The translations under genes were made by a program, and so were the position numbers. Source: Roseiarcus sp963781895 (lineage in GTDB: Bacteria; Pseudomonadota; Alphaproteobacteria; Rhizobiales; Beijerinckiaceae). From it: DNA of 64,000 bases. The notes under the pieces are model-generated. The model saw only the letters and a list, made by a program, of their open reading frames with translations. It did not search any database and was not told the origin of the DNA. Location: NCBI GenBank assembly GCA_963781895.1, contig CAWAIM010000004.1, positions 6,656 through 70,655 on the forward strand. The letters run 5' to 3'. The first letter of the stretch is position 1; every line of letters begins with the position of its first letter. Below, one piece after another: positions 46,272-55,721 of the stretch.

Positions 46272-47802
46272 TCAGTCGGCGCGCGGGATGGAAATCTCCA
46301 CCCGACGGTTCTTCGACTTGTTCTGTTCGACGTCGTTGGGGGCGACCGGATCGCTGTCGCCCTTGCCCGAAACCGTGACGCGCTCCGGATGGGCGAGGCT
46401 CGTCTTCATCATGGCCGCGACCGATTTCGCGCGCGCTTCCGAGAGTTCGAAATTCGAGGGAAAGGCGACGGTATGGATCGGATCGGTGTCGGTGTAGCCG
46501 TCGATGTGGATCGCGCCGGGCTCCTTGTCGAGCGCGGCCGCGATCTTCTTGGCGATCGGCGCGAAAGAGCTGTTGACCTGCGCTCCGCCCGAGGGAAACA
46601 GCACCAGGCTGCCGATGCGAACGAAGATCGTGGTGGCGGTCTGATCGGCGCTGAGCTTGCCGGCGAGAATCTCGTTGGCCAGCGCGGCGCGGATGCGTTC
46701 GAGCTGGGTCGAGACCCTGGGCGGCGCGTCGGGAGGCGGCTTGACCGCGACCGGACGCGCGATGACGATCGGCGTGTCGGGATGCGCCTGAGCCATCTTG
46801 AGCGCGAGCGCCTCGGCCTGGCCGCTGAGCAGATTGCGCAGGAGAATATAGGCGCCGAGCAGGATCACGCCGGCGAGCGCCGCGCCGGCCCAGACCGGGG
46901 CCTGAAAGCGGCTGCCGGCGAGCGCGATCGTCTGACCGCGCCAGTGCGGCGACAGGTCCTCGATCGTCTTCGGCTGGGCGCGCCGGATCGTCTCGTACAG
47001 ATCGCGGCGAACGCCCTGCAACGCGCCCGCGCCGCCGGCGGTGCGGTAGACGCCTTCGAAGCCGAGACACAGGCACGCGTGCATCACTTCGAGAAGGCCG
47101 AGATTGACCGCCGGGTTCTGCTTGGCGCGCTCGAGCTCCTGAAAGAATTTCACGCCGCCGGTCCGCTCGCCGAAGAAGCGCACCAGCATGCTGTACTGGG
47201 TCCAGATCTGGCGGTCGTCGGTCGGCAGATTCTGCACGATGTCGTCGGCGGTGGCCGCGAGCGCGTATTTGGCGCTGGCGACCTGATCGGCGGGAGCGCC
47301 GGCCGCGCGCGCCTCGGCCTCGAACTGCTGGATCGCCTGCGCGACCTGATCCATCAGCTGGCCCGTGCCGGCGCGCGCCAGCGACGCGCGCAGCCGACCG
47401 AGCATCAGCAACAGCGAGGCGGCGGCGCGCATCAGCGGGTTGGTCGTGACGGTCACGAGGTCCGCCGAGACATGCGGCGACAACGGCGCCGGGGTCATCG
47501 GCAGCGACTGCGCGCCCGCCTGCAGGTAGGGACTGGCGGGCTGAGGCGTCATCCACGCGTCCCAGTTGGGCTGGGCGGGGGGCGTGGGCGCGGCGCGCGG
47601 CGCACGGCGCCGCGGGGTAGGGGGGCGGCGGGTAGCTGACCGGGGGCGTCGGCGCCGAGGCCGGGGGCGCGCCGCCGGGACTGGGAGGAACGGCGCCGGG
47701 CGCGTTCGGGGGCGCGGGGGGCGCCGCCGGCCGTCGCCCGCCGGGGTTGGGGCGAATGATGGTTCGGTCGGAGCGGCCGAACGGATCATCGTTGTCGGTC
47801 AT
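46272..47802 (-). CDS. tssL: TssL with C-terminal OmpA domain, frame broken near 47604
   Basis: About 510 residues. The N-terminus MTDNDDPFGRSDRTIIRPNP precedes a long Pro-rich linker in which the frame shifts by one extra base near 47604. The cytoplasmic DotU/TssL domain follows (NPLMRAAASLLLMLGRLR, SAKYALAATADDIVQNLP, KFFQELERAK, LGFEGVYR). A single helix (AGAALAGVILLGAYILLRNL) leads to an OmpA domain (IHIDGYTDTDPIHTVAFPSN, NRRVEISIP). So this is the evolved TssL that can bind peptidoglycan itself. The ATG overlaps the tssK stop by 4 bases. Confidence 0.93.
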
Positions 47803-49137
47803 CGCTTGTCTTCCCTGACCGCCCAGAGCTCCATCTGGAGTTCGGGCCAGTCGCCGGCGAAATGCATGCCGATCGCGCTGGCGACGCTGAACTCGGGCCA
47901 CAGCGGAGACGTCCGATCGAGATAGAAATAGACGTGGTCGCTGATGGCGCGAATCTGCGGCGGCGGCGTCGGCAGATGCACGACCGCGACGCCCGGCAGA
48001 TGCGCGTGCACGATCTCGTTCATCTTGGTGTTGGGTCCGACCTTGAGGAAGGCGGGCAGATTCTGCTGGATCTCGGTCAGCGGCCGCCGCGCCGACACCT
48101 CGAGCACCAGCGTCGCGTTGCGGAACAGCGTTCGGTCCTTGATGGTCGAAATATAGGCGTTGGGCCCGCGCTCGATCAGCTCGAGACGGATGGCGCGGCG
48201 ATCGAGCCGGGCGCTCAGGAAATCCTGGATGTCGCGCAGCACGGGCGCGAAGACGCTTTCCAGATCGTCGTGATTGTAGACGCCGTATTCGCGCGCGCGC
48301 CGTTCCTGGGTGGCGAAGGTCGCGAGCTCGCCGGCGATCCGCAGCAGTTCCTCGTACAGGCGCTCGGGATGGACATAGCGCGAGCGCGCGGAAGTGCTTG
48401 AGGACCGGAATCTCCCGGTTCAGCATTTGCAGCATCAGATAGTCGGCGCTCTGCAAGCCGCCGCCCGCCGTCGCGTCGCTGGCGAAGCGCGCCAGCTCGT
48501 CGAGCTTGTTGCCGATCCAGCCGATCACGCGGTCGAGCCAGCCTTCGACCGTCGGATGGGCGGCGCAGACCAGCAGCGGCGGGGCGAATTTCTCGTCGAA
48601 CACCAGGGTGCGGTCATGCACCTCGACGATGCGCGCGATCGGCAGCCCGGCGTAGCCGGGCTTGGCGGTCTTGCGGATTTCGTAGGCGAGGCGCGGATAG
48701 GCGACCTCGATCTCCTCCTCGACCCGCAGGTGCGAGGTCGAGTCGATGACGGTCTCCGCGCCGACGACATAGCGGGCCGCGTTCTCGGCCTTCTCGGGGC
48801 TGACCTCGCGCGAATTGGCGGCGCGCGCGGGCACGGTCAGCCAGACCAGCTGGCCCGCGGCCGCCTCCGGGACCTCGATCGGCGCCGGCGCCGGGCCTTC
48901 GCCGGGAAAATCGAACAGCCCGCCGTCGGGCATCACGCCCGACGCCCGGCGCAGTCCGAACTTGCTCTGCTGGGCGAGATCGCGGTCGATCTCCAGCGCC
49001 GCGAAGCCCCAGGGGTAGGGCGTCACATGCCGCGTGCGGCTCTCGATCGCGGTTTCGAGGTAGCGATCGGCCTGCTGGAGATGATGCGGCCTGAGAAACA
49101 GGCCCTCGGTCCAGTGCACTTTGGCGTTCCAAGACAT
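47799..49137 (-). CDS. tssK: TssK, T6SS baseplate connector, frame broken near 48383
   Basis: About 445 residues after correction. MSWNAKVHWTEGLFLRPHHL is the classic TssK start. It joins the baseplate to TssL/TssM. The first 250 residues are in one frame to EIPVLKHFRAL. After one frame change near 48376-48390 the text resumes as RYVHPERLYEELLRIAGELA and runs to the true C-terminus (LWAVREDKR). An alternative frame stays open to 46072 but is nonsense. The stop overlaps the tssL start. Confidence 0.92.
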
Positions 49138-49207
49138 GCCCGCTCTTCCCCCTCCGGCCGCCGCGCTCCCGCTTCGCTATCCCGCTCGCGCCGGCGGCCC
49201 CGCACGG

Positions 49208-50479
49208 TCACGGCGTCTTTTTCTGCAACCGATCATAGGCCTCGGCGAACAGCGTCATATAGGCCTCCGCGAGGCGCCCGTCCGATCGTTTCGTCTTGGC
49301 GCGCCACCTCTCGAGATAGATGTCCCACAATTTCGCCTTGCGCGATCCCACAAGACTGGCGAGGCCGTGATCGGATTCGACCGAGCGGTCGATCCGTTCC
49401 GGCGCCAGATCCTCGAACAGCGCGTCGAGCGCCGCCTGCATCGCGCCGAAGGTCAGCACTTCGTGCGCCTTGATGTCGGCGAAGCTCGTCTCGATCGTCG
49501 TCAGCGCGTCGAGGTAAGAGCGCGTCGGCGGCCCGAACATGATCGCCAGCGCCTCCTCGGGCGTGGCGGCGAATTTGAGCGGATTGTTTTCGAACGCGCG
49601 CACCATGGTGCGGCTCGACGAGCGCATCAGCGTTTTCGATTCGGCGCGCGAGGCGAGGAGCTGCGCCAGATTCCGCGCGGTCGAGCGAATGACGGCGCCG
49701 ATCGTTTCGGCGAGCGCCTGCGGGTCGCGCCCGGCGAGCGCGGCCTCGGGGATTCCGGCCGCGCGCGCGATGCGGGCGATGATCTCCGCTCCGGCTTCGC
49801 CCGCGGGCGCGCGCGGCTCGAGCGGCTGAGCCTCCGCGAGCGGCGGCGGGGGCGGCGGCGGCGCCCGGCGCGGGGTCGGCGTCGGCGGCGGCGCGGCCGC
49901 GGCCGGCGGAGGCGGCGCCGGCCTTGCGCTCAGCCAGTCGTCGAGTCCGGGCGTCAGAGGGGCGGAAAGATCGGGAGCGGGTTCGGCGGGCGACACCGAG
50001 GCGGCGAAGTCGAGAAAATCGGGGGGGCGTTCCCGGCGCTCCTGGATGCGGTAGGCGGCGCGATCGTCCGGCGCCGCCGCTTCCCCGACCGCGCCCCAGA
50101 CGTCGCCCGACATCGCCGCCGCCGGCGCGGCGCCGGCGAACCCCGCCGCCGCCGATGCGGCCTGTCCCTGGACCGCGACCGCGATGATGTAGGGACCGAT
50201 CGCGAGCCGGTCGCCGTCGCGCAGCATGTACGGCCCGTCGAGCCGGAATTGCGCGCCATTGACGAACGTGCCGTTGGTCGACACGTCGTGCAGCCAATAG
50301 CCGCCGTCGCGAAAGCGGATCTCGCAATGCTTGCTCGAGACGGTCCGGCTCGGATCGGGCAGCGTCCAGTCGAGATGCGCGTCGCGCCCGAGATCGAGCC
50401 CGCGCCCCTTCACCTCGACCCGCAACGGTCCGCCGTCGGGCAATCGATCCATGTTCTCGATCGACAGTCGAAGCGTCAT
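49208..50479 (-). CDS. tagH: FHA-domain protein TagH of T6SS
   Basis: 423 residues. The N-terminal FHA domain (LDLGRDAHLDWTLPDPSRTVSSKHCEI is split here as GRDAHLDW, SRTVSSKHCEI and HDVSTNGTFVNG) binds phosphothreonine. A Pro/Ala-rich middle part follows (about 120-240). The C-terminal TagH domain has RAFENNPLKFAATPEEALAI, and EVLTFGAMQAALDAL. It is the target of the kinase-phosphatase switch. It is the first gene of the minus-strand T6SS run and lies 70 bases before tssK. Start chosen at the ATG 50479 over a TTG 15 bases upstream. Confidence 0.92.
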   Translation of the reverse strand: MTLRLSIENMDRLPDGGPLRVEVKGRGLDLGRDAHLDWTLPDPSRTVSSKHCEIRFRDGGYWLHDVSTNGTFVNGAQFRLDGPYMLRDGDRLAIGPYIIAVAVQGQAASAAAGFAGAAPAAAMSGDVWGAVGEAAAPDDRAAYRIQERRERPPDFLDFAASVSPAEPAPDLSAPLTPGLDDWLSARPAPPPPAAAAPPPTPTPRRAPPPPPPPLAEAQPLEPRAPAGEAGAEIIARIARAAGIPEAALAGRDPQALAETIGAVIRSTARNLAQLLASRAESKTLMRSSSRTMVRAFENNPLKFAATPEEALAIMFGPPTRSYLDALTTIETSFADIKAHEVLTFGAMQAALDALFEDLAPERIDRSVESDHGLASLVGSRKAKLWDIYLERWRAKTKRSDGRLAEAYMTLFAEAYDRLQKKTP

Positions 50480-50917
50480 CGCGTGTCCGAACAAACCTGA
50501 CTCACAACGGCATTATTTCGCTATTTTCCGCGGGCCGCAAGGATCGCGACGCTATAGCGACGGAAGCGCGAAAATGAGGCGGTCCGCGGGGGATCGCGCC
50601 CGTTCGCGCGCTCGCGCCGCCTGACGCAACGGCAACCAGCATCCGTCCCAGCCGAGCGACGCGCTGACGCAACGGCATCGATCTCTTCTCCCGCGAGGCG
50701 GGACAAGGCAGCGCGAAGCGCCGGATGAGGGCGGGCCGGACGAGATCGAAGTCGCGGGCCTTCGCGCATCGGCGCGCGCCACCCTTCAGGTCGCGCCCGC
50801 GGCGGCGATGGCGGATCTTCGATCGTTGCATTATGAAGGTCGATCGCACTCACGATCGCAATCAATTCCGACGCAATTCGTCACCGAAGCCTCATTTGAG
50901 CGCACGCCGAGGAGAGC
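50480..50917. other. Intergenic region upstream of tagH
   Basis: 438 bases with no convincing gene; overlapping Arg-rich frames are typical of GC-rich noise. It must hold the promoter of the T6SS run on the minus strand and of the short ORF on the plus strand. I see no sigma-54 type site. Confidence 0.4.
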
Positions 50918-51061
50918 ATGGGCAAGGCGCCTCAACCCCCGACCTACACCAAGACCTACGTCGCCACGGACGCCGTGCGTCTCTGGGGCGACATCCGGGC
51001 GGTCCAATTCGATTTTCACGGCAAGATGGCCGGCCGCTACGTGAACGGGGTGAAGCAATAG
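50918..51061 (+). CDS. Possible 47-residue protein
   Basis: ATG at 50918 follows AGGAG at good spacing, and the frame ends at TAG 51061. The peptide MGKAPQPPTYTKTYVATDAV, then RLWGDIRAVQFDFHGKMAGR and YVNGVKQ, has balanced composition unlike the Arg-rich noise frames nearby, and its third codon positions are G or C. No signal peptide or helix for the membrane. I know no family. It is divergent from tagH. Confidence 0.45.
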   Translation: MGKAPQPPTYTKTYVATDAVRLWGDIRAVQFDFHGKMAGRYVNGVKQ

Positions 51062-51093
51062 GGGGCGTGTTTCGACCGGAATGGAACCGCGTT

Positions 51094-51186
51094 CGTCATT
51101 GCGAGCGCAGCGAAGCAATCCACGGCCGCAGCCACCCTCCGACGCCTGGATTGCCGCGTCGCCCTATCGGGCTCCTCGCAATGACG
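51094..51186. repeat. Palindromic intergenic repeat element
   Basis: Ends CGTCATTGCGAG (51094-51105) and CTCGCAATGACG (51175-51186) are a perfect inverted repeat. Inside, GCAATCCA and TGGATTGC form a second pair. This matches a repeat type dispersed through many Hyphomicrobiales genomes (REP/RPE-like). It lies between the short ORF and the pentapeptide gene stop and may act as a bidirectional terminator. Confidence 0.75.
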
Positions 51187-51199
51187 GCGGCGACGAAGT

Positions 51200-53076
51200 T
51201 CAGCCTCCCGGCGTCTGGGGCGCGTTTTGCTTTATGCGCAGAAGGCTCGACTTGTCGGCGGCGGTCAGCGAAGCGGAGACCGGACAATCTTTGCTCATGA
51301 TGAAATCGATGAGCGCCGGCGCTTCCGGGCCGGCGGCGGCAAGCTGGCCGGAGGAAAGGAGCCCACGAAAGACATAGGTCGCGTCTTCGCCGCCCAAGCA
51401 CACAAGCGTCTTGAGTTCCGCCGCCAGCGCGCCGGCGTAAGCCGCGTCGTCGACGTGGCCGGCTTTCAATAAATCGTCGTCAAGACGCGCTGCGGTAAGC
51501 GATGCGCCCTGAAGCTGCGCCCCATCGAGCAACGCGCTCTGAAGCTGCGCGCCATTCAGCGATGCGCCCTGAAGCCGCGCCCCGACGAGCGAGGCGCCCT
51601 GAAGTTGCGCCCCGTTGAGAGACGCGCCCTGAAGTTGCGTGTTCTGGAGCGACGCGTGCTGAAGCGTTGCGCCGCGAAGCGACGCGCCCTGAAGCTGCGC
51701 GTTGTCGAGCGACGCGCCCTGAAGGCGCGCACTGTCGAGCTGCGCGCCCTGAAGCTGGGCGCCATCGAGCGTCGCGCCCTGAAGCTCGGCGTGATCGAGC
51801 GTCGCGCCCCGAGCCCGCGCGCTATTGAGCTTCGAATCCTGAAGCTGCGCGAAACTGAGCGTCGCGCCCTGAAGCTGCGCCCTATTGAGCGTCTGCGCCC
51901 TGAAGCTGCGCCCCCTTGAGCGACGCGCCCTGAAGTTGCGCGCCATCGAGCGACGCGCGCCGCAGATATGCGCCCTCGAAGTCGACCTTCTGCAAATTGG
52001 CGAGATCGAGGATCGCGCCATTCAGATCGCGGCCGCGGGCGCAGAAAGACGTAGTCCCGCCATTTGGCCTTCTCGGGATCGTCGATCCTGAGGCCTTCAT
52101 AGACGTTGAGTCCGGACAGGACGAGCGTGCTGGAAAACGGGAGCCGGCGCCGGCGAGTCGTGGGGTCGACGGGAAGGTTGAAGATCACATCATGGAGCGA
52201 AATTGAACCTCCCAATCCGTCCCCGTTGGTCAAATGGCCTTCCTGCCACTCGCCGGGGAACGTCGCGGCGGTCCAGGAGAACAGGACGGCGCAGGCGCTG
52301 AGCGCGAAGCCGAGACCGGTCCAGCCCCAGGAGGCCGGGCGGCGCCGACCGTCAGCCGCGCGCCCGGAAAGAATCTCGCGCCACAGCCACCACAAGAGCC
52401 CCAGATCGGCGAGGAGCGCAAGGCGATGGGTCCAGGTGATGAAGGAGCTGTGAAACGGCAGGAACTGGATTTGCATCATGAGCAGCAGAAGGATCGGCGC
52501 GATGACCAGCGTCGACCAGGCGATTCCCCGGAGCATCCAGCCGAACAGGCTGGCGCGAATGTCCGGCGGCCCGGCGAGAAACTGGACGAAGATGTTGCTC
52601 GGCAATTGCCGCTGCAGGCCGGCGCGAATCGCCGCGCGGCCGGGGGGCCGCTCCTTGGCTTTATCGTCGTCATCGCCGATCTGGTCGTGCAGCGCCTGAT
52701 GGAATCTCTTCGCCTTGTCGGACAGCATCACCAGATGCACCAGCGTATAGGCGTGGACGATGAGGAACAGGATCGGCGCCAAGAAGAAGAAGGCGAGCAG
52801 CGGCAGTTCGATGTTGAGGAACGGCAGCTTGACCGGATGCTCGAAAAAGAGATCGGCATGCGTCACCGCGCCCGCGGCGACCGCGAGATAGAACAGGACG
52901 AACAGATAGGAGAGCCACAAGGCCCCGCCGACCGAAGCCGCGTCCTCGACCGCCTTCTTGATCGCCTCCAGATCGTCGGCCTTGGCCGCGATCGGCGGCA
53001 GGTCGGAGGTCGACGGCGGCCAGGGCGGCGCCGGCACGGGGGTGGGTGGATCGGGCGCGGGCGATTGCGGCGCCAC
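51200..53076 (-). CDS. Membrane protein with C-terminal pentapeptide repeats, frame broken twice
   Basis: About 620 residues after correction. A Pro-rich start (GTG at 53076, GGGGAG upstream) is followed by about five helices (ALWLSYLFVLFYLAVAAG, LLAFFFLAPILFLIVHAYTL, STLVIAPILLLLMMQI, LGLLWWLWREIL, GFALSACAVLFSWTA), with a soluble loop between the second and third. Pentapeptide repeats of the A(N/D)LxX type (GAQLQGASLDNAQLQGASL) span about 250 residues, then a short Cys-containing end domain follows. Frames change at 52045-52047 (extra T in TTT) and near 51893 (one extra base). The DNA repeats in the coding part are 30 bases long. Role unknown. Confidence 0.8.
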
Positions 53077-54290
53077 GGCGCGTTGCTCCCCAATGATCGA
53101 AGCTCGCGGCGAATGCCGGGTTGACCCCGTTTGATCACGAAGCGGGCGCGCCAGCAAGCGAATGGGCGAGTGGGCTTCGGTCGAGGCGTGAAGAGCCCCC
53201 CGCGTCATGGCCGGGCACAGCTCGGTCGAGAGACGGGCGTTCCTCGGGGCGCCCTATGTCCCGGCCATTCGACGCGGCTCAACCGCCGTTAAGGGAAAAG
53301 GCTTCGCGCCGCCTCGTTCGCGGGCCGTCGAGGGATCGCCTTCGACGTTCCCTCCAGGGCCCTGGGCGTGGATGGCCGGGACGATCCCGGCCATGACGGT
53401 GTTAAACCAACACGAACTGCATGATCTTCTTCGAAGCAATTTCTTCCTGAAAATCAGAAATCATGCTACCATCCCTTCGCCATGAATCAACCGAGTTACA
53501 ACGTATTAACATTTGCGGCCGGGGGATGCCGCCCCTTTCCGGCTCGCCGCCCGATTGGGCTTCGGCGAACGCCTAACCTCTTGAAAACGCTCAAAACGTG
53601 GATGGGCGACTGTTCCGGTAAGTTCACATGGATTTCGTCTCGGCGCCACGTCCGCTTCGTGTCGGTGCCGCTGGGAGTCGGGCTGGCGGTCGGCCGGATG
53701 CGCGGCGCCTTGGGGGCGCGGGCGCCGGGCGGGGGTGGGTGGATCGGGCGCGGGGATTGCGCGCACGGCGCGTTGCTCCCCGAGGATCGAAGCTCGCGGC
53801 GAATGCCGGGTTGACCCGTTTGATCACGAAGCGGGCGCGCCATCAAGCGAACGGGCGAATGGGTTCCGTCGAGGGGTGAAGCAGCCCCCGGGTCATGGCC
53901 GGGCAAAGCCCGTCGAGAGACGGGCGTTTCTCCGGACGCCCAATGTCTCGGCCATGACGGCATTCAACTGACACGAACCGCATGATCTTGCTTCGAAACA
54001 ATTCCTTCCTGAAAATCAAAATTCATGCTACCATCCCTTCGCCATGAATCAACTGACCGACAACGTATTCGTATTTGCGACGGCGGGATGCGCCGCATTT
54101 CCGGCTCGCGGCCCAATTCGGCTTCCGCGAACGCCTAACCCATTGAAAAGGCTCAAAACGGCGATGGGCGACTGTTCCGGTAAGTTCACATGGATGTCGT
54201 CTGCGGCGCCACTTCCGCTTCGTGCCGGCGCCGCTGGGAGTTGGGCTGGCGGCCGGGCGGATGCGCGGCGCCTTCGGGGGCGCGGGCGCC
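53041..54290. repeat. Diverged tandem duplication of about 0.6 kb
   Basis: 53041-53275 is repeated at 53737-53960, and 53397-53745 is repeated at 53954-54290, with roughly 85 percent match by eye. The second unit lacks bases equivalent to 53276-53390. The unit includes the 5' end of the pentapeptide gene (GTG and the Pro-rich start) and a part starting ATGAATCAA with conserved GGGCGACTGTTCCGGTAAG. The two possible ORFs differ mostly in amino acid changes, which argues against a kept protein. Nothing else is seen in 53077-54393. Confidence 0.75.
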
Positions 54291-54393
54291 ATCCAGCCCC
54301 GCGCTGGGCCGGCTGGAAACGGCGCCGCGACCTTTTGAAACTATGGAATCCGCGCCCTGAAAATGGCGGTTGGCCCTCGCCGCGGCAGGCCGG

Positions 54394-55026
54394 TCAGGCG
54401 GCCTGCGGCGCGATCGCCAGCCCGCCCTTGTCCCTTAAAAAATCCACCACCGCCTCGAGGCCTTCGCCGGTCTTCATGTTCGCCATCACGAACGGGCGGC
54501 CCTTGCGCATCGCCGCCGCGTCGCGCGCCATCACCTCGAGCGAGGCGCCGACATAAGGGGCGAGGTCGATCTTGTTGATGACCAACAGGTCGGAGCGCGT
54601 GATGCCCGGCCCGCCTTTGCGCGGGATTTTCTCTCCCCCTGAGACATCGATCACATAGATGGTGATGTCGGCGAGTTCGGGCGAGAAGGTCGCGGCCAGA
54701 TTGTCGCCGCCGGATTCGATCAGGATCAGATCCAGGCCAGGAAAGCGCTTGCGCATCTCGGCGACCGCGGCGAGGTTGATCGAGGCGTCCTCGCGGATCG
54801 CGGTATGCGGGCAGCCGCCGGTCTCGACGCCCATGATGCGCTCGGGCGGAAGCGCGCCCGCCTCGACCAGGATGCGCGCGTCCTCCTTGGTGTAGATGTC
54901 GTTGGTGATGGCGGCGATGTCGATCAGGGCGCTGAGCCGCTTGCACAATTGCTCCATCAGCGCGGTCTTGCCGGAGCCGACCGGGCCGCCGACTCCCACG
55001 CGCAACGGTTGCCTGGCGTTGGTCAT
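54394..55026 (-). CDS. ureG: Urease accessory GTPase UreG
   Basis: 210-residue SIMIBI GTPase that drives nickel insertion into urease. The P-loop GGPVGSGKT is at 13-21, and GVETGGCPHTAIREDASIN has the nickel-binding Cys-Pro-His. ESGGDNLAATFSPELAD and VINKIDLAPYVG complete the family set. The ATG overlaps the ureF stop by 4 bases. It is the last gene of ureEFG; structural ureABC are not in the window. Confidence 0.97.
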   Translation of the reverse strand: MTNARQPLRVGVGGPVGSGKTALMEQLCKRLSALIDIAAITNDIYTKEDARILVEAGALPPERIMGVETGGCPHTAIREDASINLAAVAEMRKRFPGLDLILIESGGDNLAATFSPELADITIYVIDVSGGEKIPRKGGPGITRSDLLVINKIDLAPYVGASLEVMARDAAAMRKGRPFVMANMKTGEGLEAVVDFLRDKGGLAIAPQAA

Positions 55027-55721
55027 GAGCGGAACAGCCTCGAATATTGGGTTTCGTGACGCATGGCGGCGATGTCGGAGCGAAAGGCCGCGCCGCCGAG
55101 ATCGGCCAGGCTCGCGCGCGAAGCCTCGCGCGACAAGGCCCGAATTTCGGGCAGCAGCGCGGCAAGAATTTTCTGGCCGCCGGTCTGCCCGATCGGGCCG
55201 AGCCGCACCGCCGCCGAGACGAGGTTGGCGATCAGCGCAAGCGCGAAGGCCTGAACGCTGGTCTCCAGCGCGAGGCCATGGCCCGCGGCGGCGGCGGCGA
55301 CCGCGATCGGATAGGCGAGGGGTTCGCCGGACGCCTCTTCCAACCGGCGCAGAGGCTCGCAATCCCAGGCCGCGCGCGCGGCGGCGACGAACGCGGCGCC
55401 CTGGGCCGTCGTCTCCAGGCGCCGCTCGGCCGACGTCGCCAGCGCGACCGCCAGTTCGTTGGCCTCCAAGAGCGCCGGCCAGTCGGCCGCGGCCGCAAGG
55501 CGGAAAGCGACGGCGAACAGAATGGCGTCGGCCCGCGGCGCGCCGCATTGCAGGAGATCGGTCAGCCAGGCTTCGAGCGAGCCCGCGTCGACGATGTCGC
55601 CGGCCTCGACCGCCCATTCGAGCCCATGCGAATAGGCGAAGGCGCCGACGGGAAACGCCGGCGAAAGCCAGAGCATGAGGGGCAGCGGCGCGCCGCCGTC
55701 AGCCTCGCCGCTAATGTCCAT
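55023..55721 (-). CDS. ureF: Urease accessory protein UreF
   Basis: 232 residues, all-helical partner of UreG and UreD in nickel delivery. LMLWLSPAFPVGAFAYSHGLEWAV, LTDLLQCGAPRADA and RLGPIGQTGGQKILAALLPEI are conserved. The start ATG at 55721 is embedded in ATGGACATTAG, where TAG would stop the other-frame ureE tail; the two genes are therefore coupled. In the sequence as given it is also open in frame with ureE because of a shift inside ureE. Confidence 0.95.
   Translation of the reverse strand: MDISGEADGGAPLPLMLWLSPAFPVGAFAYSHGLEWAVEAGDIVDAGSLEAWLTDLLQCGAPRADAILFAVAFRLAAAADWPALLEANELAVALATSAERRLETTAQGAAFVAAARAAWDCEPLRRLEEASGEPLAYPIAVAAAAAGHGLALETSVQAFALALIANLVSAAVRLGPIGQTGGQKILAALLPEIRALSREASRASLADLGGAAFRSDIAAMRHETQYSRLFRS

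Noticed and set aside
46072..47798. Continuation of the tssK frame to 1,021 codons
   Set aside because: After the frame change near 48383 this frame is Arg/Ala-rich noise; the true TssK C-terminus, TssL and the TssM start lie in other frames.
51480..51960. Regular repeats that look like a CRISPR array
   Set aside because: The units are 30 bases with no unique spacers and encode in-frame pentapeptide repeats.
53482..53814. ORFs starting MNQ in each unit of the tandem duplication (53482 and 54044)
   Set aside because: Amino acid changes outnumber silent ones, the second part is unlike any protein and overlaps repeat noise, so coding is not supported.
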